Shown here: piece by piece, positions 13,701-23,143 of the stretch
Numbering within the stretch: the first letter of the stretch is position 1
Layout: each line of letters starts with the position of its first letter
Origin: Arthrinium phaeospermum
Taxonomy: Eukaryota > Ascomycota > Sordariomycetes > Amphisphaeriales > Apiosporaceae
Direction of reading: 5' to 3'
Length of the DNA stretch: 64,000 nucleotides
Assembly (NCBI GenBank): GCA_006503535.1
Contig: QYRS01000006.1
Location: 1 to 64,000 of the forward strand
Translations under genes and position numbers: made by a program
The notes under the pieces: generated by a model
What the model was told of the DNA's origin: nothing
What the model saw: the letters and a program-made list of their open reading frames with translations, nothing else
The model's database searches: none

Positions 13701-14720
13701 TAGCCACAGAAGTAGCCAAGTCGCAGCCGCAGAACAGCAGGAGGACCGGTCGCAAGAGCCACCGAGAAGCAAAGCAACCACAGGATCAGCAGCAGAAAAG
13801 CAGCAACGCAGCAACGCAGCCGCAGGAGAAGCAGACCAACCGTAAGAGTAGCTGTAGCAGCAGAAAAGGCAGCCGCAGGAGAAGCAATCGACAGCAACAC
13901 TGTTGCCGTCGGTGCGGCCGCCAATTGAGCCAACACTTGTGTAGCCCTCGGCACTGAATACCACGTCAACACTTGTGGAGCGCTCAGCAACATCCAGTCC
14001 CCCGACACTTGTTGGGACACAAGAGATGTGCAGATGTGCAAATGTAGGTGCCCGTTGTACGCCGCCTCTTGACAATGCCAACACCCTCGCCTCAAGCTGA
14101 GGTGTGGGTTCGGCTCGTGGAGGTCGGTCGCTCACTCATGAGGGTTTGGTCGCTCGCGAGGATCGGTCGCTCGAGGGAGAGAGGTCGGAAGGTGAAGGGA
14201 GATCGGTCGGAGCCGAAGCCTGCGAAGTGTCAGCATTGAACCAATTGAGTGGTGCAGTGGCTGCGCACGCGGGTGACCAAGGCTCCGAACAGAAAGAGCC
14301 AAGGCCACGAAGCCTGAAGGAATGGACCAGGCCGCCGCAGCGTGCCAATTACCAGGCAGAAGCGAGTGAAGAAAGATGGAAGAGGAAAGATAGGGAAGCG
14401 AAGAATGTGGGAGGGTTGGACTGCTGGCGCGTCGACTGCTGGCGAGAATGGTTGCTGGCGAGAATGGGCTGTCAGGCGTCCGCAGAAGGGTCCTGGAAAG
14501 TGTCAGCCAAAGAACACAGCGGAGGGAGAGCAATGGGCAATGAACCGAAGTCCGAAGACCGAAGACCGTGGCAGCGAGGCCCGAGGCAATCGTCGAGCTG
14601 GAGACAGATGCCCAGGAGATCAGGCGTCGAGGCAAGCCATCACCAATCGCCCAGCAGTCGAATGGCGAATGGCGGAGCCGCTGTGTCAGTGGATAGCAAT
14701 GTCGCCTTGCCCGTCAATCT
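10760..14720. repeat. T-poor mosaic of degenerate tandem repeats
   Basis: Nearly 4 kb in which the plus strand is markedly poor in T and rich in A, G and C. It is built from successive short, imperfect tandem motifs: gcgaacgagc-type units (about 10,780-11,000), gaaatcaacg / gaaagcaacgc units (about 11,115-11,360), agacagcaggacaac units (about 12,720-12,805), aagcagccaagcgg units (about 13,230-13,345), CAG/CCGCAG-rich DNA (about 13,380-13,900) and ggtcggtcgctc units (about 14,115-14,200). Long open frames across it (for example 13,091-13,957) give Q/K/S/R-rich translations with degenerate repeats. They are best explained by the repeats and low T content rather than by a gene. Confidence 0.6.
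13258..13345 (+). repeat. Exact 32-bp duplication, 56-bp period
   Basis: A 32-base segment at 13258-13289 recurs exactly at 13314-13345, 56 bases away. The intervening DNA consists of related aagcgg / aagcagcc units. The exactness contrasts with the degeneracy of the surrounding repeats and indicates a recent local duplication. Confidence 0.85.
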
Positions 14721-17700
14721 GTGATGTTGAGTAAGCCTGGAGTGCTCTGGGTCCAGGATCCAAGACCTGGAGTGCATGAGGCATTGGGGGAAAGTAAGGC
14801 GACGGTGATAGCAACAATGAATTAACAAATGCGGGTGTGTGGTGATGAACTTGGGGACTGGAGGCTGCAGATGGTGGACTTTTGTCGGAGACAACCGAAG
14901 TTCAGGAACAGCGCTCGAGATCGCACTACCCCGCAATCTCGATGCCGGCCCGCACCCACGTGGGCGCACGTGCCAGGCCAACTGGGATTCGGGGAATTGA
15001 AGATGGGTTTGAGTCATGTCACATCGATGCATCTAGTACCTAGAGTACGTCCATTGCAGATTGCCTCAATTACATTTGCATATATGAAATCGATCGTGCA
15101 TTGCGAACCCAATTGCGTGCATCAATTTGCTTTGGCTTTGGAGGCCGAAAGTGTTCAAGTCAAGTCCCAAGTCAGGTGCAAATGCCCACCTAAGTCAATT
15201 GGCGGGCGGGCGCCCAAGCACGGGCCACTCCAGCGCTGTGTGTAAGTCGCACAAGTCGTCCAAGTCGTGATGCGACCCAACCAAATGCCCCAGCAATGCA
15301 GCAGGCGATAATCGGATGAAAAGGGGGAGGACCAGGTATCGAAGCTGTAGAATGCTGAGCTCGCAGTTCCCGGAGGTTCAGCAGTAGGTTAGATCTAGTT
15401 CTCGTCTCGGGTGCCGGGTTTGCGGTGGTGACTTGCACGGCTGCACGGTTCCACTTACACCAGAAATCAGAGGTGCCCCGAGACTTGAACCATCACTAGG
15501 CCACAGGGCACCAGTCCACCAGTCCAGTGCAGGTGAAATATATGCAGCGGTAAACCCCTCCAACTGGCCTTCGGATGGATTGGTCGCGTTGCTAATCAGA
15601 TCACTCTTGCTGGGCGAAACTGCCCTCCTCACCGGTCGGCCGGACGGAAAGCTTGCCGCTGATACAGACTATTTCAGTCCATACCTATCCAATCCTTTGA
15701 CATCGATACCGTTGCTGCATCGACGAGATATCTCGACCTGACTCCGCAGACTGCGGCGATCCGAGAAACACTGTGGCAAGTATTCGGGATCGATGTACAT
15801 CACATGTTACAGGTGAGGATGAATAGGAGGTTCCGGCGCCGGTCCTGTTCCGGGCAGCGTCGATTGTAGTCATGCTCCGCTTCTTTCGCGGCGAAATACT
15901 CCTAAGTTGGACAGCACAACTCACCAAACACCATGCGATGATTGCAATAGCGACTTGGACTGCTGAGTTGCGCTCAAAGGTTTAGCAGTTTTGCTAATCG
16001 CTAGCTGACGATACTGCCGCTACCTCTGCGTCAGAGTCTTGTGCAATCGACGGCCTACCGCGAGTCCTGCTGCAGCTTCTAGCCTCGTGGTAGGTTTCTT
16101 CCCTAACATCTTCTATGGTAGCTTGCAGGCCACAAGCACTGCCACTTGAACGATTGGTCTCAGAGTGATTATATTCGGGCCGGCGATGGTCGTTGATTAC
16201 CGGCAATCTTCGAGTAGGTTCGATTTTGCATTAACATAGCTGGCTCTGGCGAACACCAACTATATATGTATTGCTAGATACTGATGTTTCAAGTTGATGG
16301 CTGACTTCATGCCATACGCAACAATATTGACAGCATCTGGATCTGGTTTGCTGCGCGCAGGCCCACGGGTATTGCACAAGGGATATCCGTACGTCACAGC
16401 CTTTTAATGGAATCACTTCTGCGGCATTGCACGTACCAAAGACTGATGCCACTCCCGTAATGTAAACACCGACATCCCAGTAGATCAAATGGCCGTTTAA
16501 GCACAGGGGAACTGGTTTCTCTGGTTTCTCTGGCTTTATCTATGTCGATGATTTGATGTTTTGACAATTCCCACGGTTCCGAAAAGCGTACTTTCGTGGA
16601 CTTGGGGTGACTCCTATCTGGAACCACTCGATTCTTGTTGGCAAAGTCCTCTCTGTATACCTACCTAAATAGAGCTTGCATTGAAATCGTCTCGCTACGT
16701 AGCATCCAGTTGATTCAGCGAGCAGTGCGGTTATGGCCCTTTTGGATGTACCACTCCAAGTTGCCCGGAACCATGTGTGCAATACGTTGTGAGGGAACTA
16801 TAGGTTCGCCTGACGGGGACTTCATTGAGCAGAGTGGGACGTTCTCCAGGGAACTGCAGAAGCCATTGAGTTCAGGTTAAAATCATCGAACGTGGGTGTC
16901 TACTTGAGGTCGAAGCCGACGGCTGGTCAGCTACCTAAGGGTTAACTACTGCTTCATGCCGTGTGAGGGCGACCTTGGTTTCAGATGTCTCGTACACATG
17001 AGCTCGGCTTCCAATAGTACCGATGCAAACCAGCCACCGGGGGAGAACCGGCTCGCTGTATTAAGTGGAATACGATGTAAGAGTGCACTTGTGGCCTCGC
17101 AAGATATTGATGTAGCGGGACTTGGATCACGAGCGGGGCCAATCACTCGTTAGTATTACAATCCCCTATGCTCATTTGCCAGTCGAGTGCGGGCGACGCG
17201 AACAATAAAGGGTGCGTCTATGTACGGAACTCCGGAACATTTACCCAAAGATAAGAACTACAACGTACCCAAAGTCCAACTTAGGACGACCAGTATAAAG
17301 TAAAAGGAGTAAGGATCGTTAACAAAAGCATAATCTGGACCGAGGTTGGTAGACGGAAGTCTCAACGCGAGGCAGTGAGAGTGGTCTATAGAGTGGCGGT
17401 GCTATTGAAGGCGAGGCCAGGCCCGAAGGCCTTGACGAGTATACCACCTAGTAAAAACGATTTCCATGAAGACCATTGGCGTGTGACTGCTTCACTGGCT
17501 TCTCTTTGGCTATGGAGAACATCCCTTCCGCGTACTTGGAAGTTGTCGAAGCTCCTCACACTCCCCCTTGGCAACGTTGACCAGTTCGTATTGCTAAAAC
17601 GTTGTGGAGGATCCCAAACATGCCCAGCCCACCTTCTCTTGGTGTCGTTGAACACCTCCATTTGCTTGTCAGGGAAAGGTGTCTGTCACTCTCAATCATC

Positions 17701-20626
17701 CTATTCTTTTTGACGGTGTAGAAGACCAATGCTCTGACTCGACAGCATCCACCGGCACCACCACTCCGCCCGACCATTGCGACCGCCAACGCACCAATCA
17801 ACCTAGCAGCCTAGCAACTGGAGCACCGCAATCGACTTGTCCTGGGCTTTGTCCTTTGATTCTCCCCTCTTGGCGGCATGTCTCAGCAGGAACACTACTT
17901 GAGATGGCTCACTGTCCTCAACCGACCTCCCCATGGAACTACTATCCCTGTGCCAAAAACGCCCCGGCTGGCGTGCTGGAAGGCTGTCCCGCTGCCCTGT
18001 TAGCATTATGCTGTGCTGCCGGCTAGGGCAGATGCCGCTGTCACTCTCATCATCACTGCTATAGTCATGTTGGCGTAGCCTTCTGGCTCGTGCTGAACCT
18101 GACCCATACTCTCATCCCTGCTGCGGTATCTGTCTTGTTATACGACTGTTTTCACCGGGCCGAGATGTTATGAGCTCTTGGCCATCGGTCTGGCCTATTA
18201 TTTTGGGATTTCTTTATTGCGCCACTAAGCTGAAACTGGGATACGTTGGACCCATCAGATGACCGTGGTAGCTGACGAAGCCACTGCTGAGAAGCCAGAT
18301 TTGGCAAATTGTCCGAGATTTAGGACAATAAGGCAAGCAATGTGACTCACATGCTCTGCGCCCTTTTGGATTCTTGTCTCACAAAGATGTCCGTGGAGAG
18401 TTTCCCAACCAAGCAGCTGGTGCAAGTTGTTTTGCATGACTTTGCCGGGTTGACTCTGGTTAACTTATGGGACTAGCCCATCATGAGCCATCGCCAGAGC
18501 CCAGGTTCCCGGTGCAATGCTTCGGCGTGGTGGAGGTTGACCTGAAGTACTCACATATGGGCACATCCTTTTCCATACACTGCTGCTCTTCGGCAGGAGG
18601 GCTGCCTGTACAAACTGGAATCTCGCCCTTGGAGTCTACTAAGGAGCTGCAGAACTCCTCGAAAATCTGATCCGATCCCTCTCCTGGAAGATAGCAAGTG
18701 ATCTTACTCAGGATGAGGGAACAAACCTCACGTCCCCGCCGACCCCGAGACGAGCTACGGATCACACCGAGTTGACGAAGGGCATGCTCGTAGTCAGTCT
18801 GACGCATCCTCACCGAAACATTTCTTTCACTTGGGTGCCGATGCGCATTTCGATCTTTCTGAATGGAGATCAGGGAACTGGCGTTGGGTTGCGCGCACAC
18901 TGGCCAAGCAAACACGTGATTCCTCCTACATAGACTAAACTCGTCTCGATGACTGATGGAATGTACTGAATGTACTGGCTGAAACAACAGTGAAGATATT
19001 GAGAATAGATTGCATCCAATGCATGTGCACATAACCTATGTTGCTTGATGGGGTTTGGTCGGTTCGATGCTAGCCTAGCCGGTGGGTGGGCGAACGCGAG
19101 ATCCCAAGTCAAATCGTTTAGCTAATATTCTTCGCCACCGCTTCCGCCAGACAGGCTGGCGGTGATACACGTTGGTTGCGCTTCTGCTGTTCGTCTGCCC
19201 TCGATGAGATCTTCAATCTCTTCTGCCTCATTGGTGCCGGGCAGCAAAACTATATAGCAGCCGCCGCTCACCCAACAGCCCAATGACAGCGACTTTGATC
19301 CCGATCTGCAAGAGAAGTGTAGCAACATGCTATTACTGACGTTGGGACACCGTGCAAACAAGATCCAGTTGTCGAGCCCGTCGTCGCCGCTCTCCATGGA
19401 ACCGTAACCGGGTGTAAGATGCGGTCTGCTTTATTGATATCGACTGATCAGCTGCCGACCGTCACAACTTATCTTTTCAAATTGTGTCCCATAGGCTGAG
19501 TAACTTTCCCATGGTCAGACACTTGCGCTTCCCAGATCGGTTATCATGTTCCAATGCGCGTCACGAACCTAGCCTAGGATTCCGTTGCTCACAGATCAGG
19601 ACAACCACCGGTGAAGAAGTCAACATGGCTACTCAGTTGATGTCCACATATCCATTCTGGGAAACAGGGTCGCTAATTTACATCTTGGAGTAGAGAATAA
19701 TGACGGGCTTTCCAAGGTAATCGATCGCCCGTAGTGGAACCACGTCATGATCGCCCACCGAACTCCTGAGATAGACCCTCACGCGGTGACGCCCGGTCTG
19801 TTTTGACCCGTCCCTGGCCACTTGACATGAGCGCCATTACCAATGTACTGGACCGACAGTCCTTCGATTTGGTCGAGAGAAGTCAATACGCCGTTTGTGA
19901 TAGCCACTCTTATGCATGTTGGTACCACATCTCGTCAAGGACCACCGCCTCAGACGCGATCCTGATCACCCTGTATGTCCCGATCCCCAAGCCGTCTACT
20001 TGCTCGCAAGACTGGATCTTGGCCCTAATACTTAATGTTTACGCTTTTTCCATCCTTATTAGGATCCACGGGAACTTAAAGTCTTCCTTGCTAGAGACAC
20101 AGGGTCAATGGTTTCGTATATATAATCCAGATGCCAAGATCTGGCATCGAAACCCGACATCGATGCTAGCTAACTTAGTCAAGGATAATTGGCAGGTTTC
20201 TGGGTTCACTGTTACGATGAAAGCTACGATCTCGCGAAATAGCACCACATTACCTTGTTATGCCTCTGGGTTGATCAGCTTGGAACCCATGGATTCTGTT
20301 TTGCTTTAATTTGAATCTCGACCAAGTGAAAAAGGGGGTTGACACGGGTGATCTCGGCCAAGGTCCCAACTCAGAAAAGGCACTCCTTAGCAAGGGTCAA
20401 GAGGCGTGTTCATGAGATCATGGTCAAGGGACGGGAGACAAGCACGTGGTCACGATGTCGAATTGGGGTCTATCTAGCAGTGCTCTGCTACTTGCTCCTG
20501 CTACCTCTTCTCCAAATCCTCATATTGTCTGAATCATTAATGGCAACGCAAAACATGTCATTCGTGTCCCCTCATGGGCAGACTTCTTCTCCTTTCCGCT
20601 TGAGACTCTATCTTCACTTTGCTGCG
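14721..20626. other. Gene-poor stretch, no supported gene
   Basis: About 5.9 kb with short, mutually overlapping open frames on both strands. None has a convincing domain, intron layout or coding continuity. The longest minus-strand frame (18481-19032, 183 codons) and plus-strand frame (19803-20309, 168 codons) are unrecognisable. The end abuts the 3' end of the NADAR gene. Confidence 0.5.
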
Positions 20627-22393
20627 CTAGGAAGTCTTTTGTTTCTTGCGCGCGCCACCCCAGTCCAAGTCCTCCTCGCCATCATTCTGCTTCATCTGCT
20701 CCGATTGCTCCGATTGCTCGTCAGGCAACTGGTGGGTAGTTTGATCCTTCTTATCGCTCGAAGCTCCTTTGCTGTTGGGCTCAGCAGTGTTCGGGTTCAA
20801 GCCTTGTAGATGCATCGGCTGTCGGTACCAAGTCATCGACCGGGGAATGCGTGCCGGCAATGACGGCAACCTCCGAGGCAGGCTCGACCTCGATAGGAGA
20901 TCCCGGGGCTTCGAAAACAGCGCCTGCAACTTGGGTCGTCGCATATTCTTCACAACGCGATAAGTTCCGCGAATCCTCGCGGGCAGCCCCGTCAACCTCG
21001 AGCTCTGTCGCAACAGGTACACCGTCGAGGACCAGAAGCTTGCTGACACCGCCGTGCCCGCGTCATCCTGTCGGCCCTGAGGCTCGTTGGTCGCTACTGG
21101 AGGCTGTGGCAGTTCGAGAGGAGTGCTATCCCCATCCGCGAAAATCACAGGCTCGTCTTTGCCAGCATTGGTTTGCTGCTCTCGACCTGCGACAACTGTG
21201 GTAGAGTTGGTTGCAGGCAGCTGACCAAGGTCGGTCTTGTCGACTTGAGGATCTGGAGAGCCGTACTGCTCGTCGTTCTGCCGCTTGGCGAACGGGGAAG
21301 GCGGGATTGCTCTTGCTGTATGATCGTCCATGTCGACCGAGTCTTCCTCCATGTCGGATACTTCACTCGTCTTGGCAAGCTTCCCGAGTGGGCCGGTATT
21401 TCCATCATTGGTGCAATCAACCGTATGCTGATCAGTATCAGTCTCTGAGTAGGCATTGCCGTCCTCATCTCTCGAGTCGTTCTGCTTCTTGGATGCCCGT
21501 ACGCTCTCATGCAAGGGGACTGGTTGGGGACCAGAACGAGGGAACAGTGGAGAGTGAGGCTGTCTGGCTACTGGGGCGAAAGGATTCACAGATGGTCTTG
21601 TAGAAGGGCCAGCACTGTACGACATGTCGTCATCGTGTTCTTTCGATAGGTTGTGATCGAGTTTGGAGTGTTTTGCTCCAACGTCGTCGTCGTCATGATC
21701 TTGTACGATTGTGTATGTACTCCGGTTCGCATACCGGCTCGCGTAATCGCTATCGTCCGTGGTTTCTTCCTCGTCGTCGGGATCCTCGGGCTCACCCATT
21801 CGGTTGTCGTCGGCAGGCTGTCCGGACTGCTCGCCATTGCCAGCATCTTTGACGATAGCGTTGCACACGGCCATGAGTATGCAGCCCAGTAGATTCTTGC
21901 CCCACTTCGATGGGGAGACCTTTTTGGAGTCTTCCAGGCTGTAGCCGATGCCCCATATGGCGTCTGTCGGGGAGCATTCCACCAGCCAGTGACCTTTGAG
22001 GCGCATCAGTTGTTCTCGGATATCCGCAGCATCTGGGCTGGAGAATTTCAAGTAGTTGCCTCGGAACACGATCGTCTTCTTGTGCTCGTCCCACAACTGG
22101 CTGTCAAAGTTCTTGACCTGTCTGCCGGTAGACAAAGCCCTGTCGGCATGGCCAGCATCGAGCGCCAGTATCTTTTCGGCGGTCTTCTTATCGCCGAAAA
22201 GGATAGCCTTGCTGTAGTGCATGTAGTGCTCGGCGGTGGGAAAGTAGATGCCGGGGAATTTCTCGTCGTCCTTGAAGCCGCTGGGGTACCACTGACTGAG
22301 GAATCCGAAAGGTTCCGTCTTGCGATAGAAGTACCTGACCGGACCACGATAAGTCCGGCCACAGTACTGGGACAGGGCATTGGATTTCGGCAT
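20627..22393 (-). CDS. NADAR-domain protein (588 aa)
   Basis: Single-exon gene of 588 residues. Residues about 22-181 form a NADAR (YbiA/DUF1768) domain. Visible hallmarks are FLSQWYPS (31-38), TAEHYMHYSKA (53-63), LVECSPTDAIWGIG (137-150) and WGKNLLG (164-170). These match the family's conserved glutamate, lysine and GKN-LLG signatures. Known family members cleave N-glycosidic bonds in riboflavin intermediates or remove ADP-ribose from guanine bases. Which substrate applies here cannot be read from sequence. Residues about 190-588 are low-complexity and acidic, with a basic patch (about 460-540) and a C-terminal RKKQK that could be a nuclear signal; this tail is unusual for the family, whose members are often only the domain. 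It is divergently transcribed from the 838-aa gene starting at 23144, with about 750 bp between the starts, and two copies of a palindrome-like element sit within 90 bp of its start codon. Confidence 0.9.
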   Translation of the reverse strand: MPKSNALSQYCGRTYRGPVRYFYRKTEPFGFLSQWYPSGFKDDEKFPGIYFPTAEHYMHYSKAILFGDKKTAEKILALDAGHADRALSTGRQVKNFDSQLWDEHKKTIVFRGNYLKFSSPDAADIREQLMRLKGHWLVECSPTDAIWGIGYSLEDSKKVSPSKWGKNLLGCILMAVCNAIVKDAGNGEQSGQPADDNRMGEPEDPDDEEETTDDSDYASRYANRSTYTIVQDHDDDDVGAKHSKLDHNLSKEHDDDMSYSAGPSTRPSVNPFAPVARQPHSPLFPRSGPQPVPLHESVRASKKQNDSRDEDGNAYSETDTDQHTVDCTNDGNTGPLGKLAKTSEVSDMEEDSVDMDDHTARAIPPSPFAKRQNDEQYGSPDPQVDKTDLGQLPATNSTTVVAGREQQTNAGKDEPVIFADGDSTPLELPQPPVATNEPQGRQDDAGTAVSASFWSSTVYLLRQSSRLTGLPARIRGTYRVVKNMRRPKLQALFSKPRDLLSRSSLPRRLPSLPARIPRSMTWYRQPMHLQGLNPNTAEPNSKGASSDKKDQTTHQLPDEQSEQSEQMKQNDGEEDLDWGGARKKQKTS

Positions 22394-23143
22394 TCCGTGA
22401 CTATGGTCGGATGTTGTAGTCGGGTTGAGGAGGGTTGGTCGGGGCCTAGCAGTTGCGCATCCCGTGACTATGGTCGGGAGATGTTGATAAGTCTGGGAGA
22501 TCGGCCGGACAATTGCAGGGAATAGACTGGACCGCAGAAATATTTGTGAATGTGAGAAGGATGTGAAGGTGGATTTTGGATGTTAGATGTGGACCTCTAG
22601 TCAATCAATCCACCGCAACAATCAACTACTTGCTGCTAGCCATTTCTGCCAAAACTACTGAACGATCTCCAGGTCTTCCTCCATCATTCCACCCCACCAC
22701 CTGGTCAAGATAGCAGGGCCCTGTCAATTGCCGGTCCATCTCCGGTTCATTGCCTGTTTACTACGGCAACTGACAGCCTTACCACACCTTCCTGCCACCG
22801 AGTTGACCCACTTCCTCCAACACTCTTACCACAATATTTACCCACCCGATCTATTCCCGATCTATTCGCGGTCCATTCCGGTCTACTCGCGGTCCATTCC
22901 GGTCCACTGCCTGCTTGCAACTGCCCCGGCCATTTAACCACGCTCTCCTACCACCGAGCCGGCCCACACTCTTCAACAATCCTACCACGATATTTGCCCG
23001 CCCGATACAAACCCGACCCACACCCGACCTTCGCCCTGCCAAAACCCGACATACACGGCCTTTGCCCAGCCACCTTCCGTGACCAAAGTCACGGGTTCGT
23101 ATTAGCCGTCTCTCGTGACCATAGTTCCGGACTCGCATCAGCA
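22394..23143. promoter_or_regulatory. Bidirectional promoter region with palindrome-like elements
   Basis: This 750-bp gap separates two divergent start codons. It holds an identical 16-base element, ccgtgactatggtcgg, at 22395-22410 and 22462-22477. Two further relatives lie at 23077-23094 (ccgtgaccaaagtcacgg, 7-bp perfect arms) and 23113-23130. Between them the plus strand is C/T rich with degenerate duplications: a block at about 22776-22862 resembles one at about 22934-23029, and a 20-bp unit containing cgcggtccattccggtc is repeated near 22866-22906. The element positions suggest shared regulation of the two genes; that is inference. Confidence 0.6.

Noticed and set aside
13091..13957. 288-codon plus-strand open frame, Q/K/S/R-rich
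   Set aside because: It lies in the T-poor tandem-repeat mosaic; lack of T removes stop codons, and the translation follows the DNA repeats with no domain or intron structure.
13373..14135. 177- and 240-codon minus-strand frames, L/A/C-rich
   Set aside because: Complement of the same low-complexity repeat; leucine and alanine runs arise from CAG/CCG repeats read antisense.
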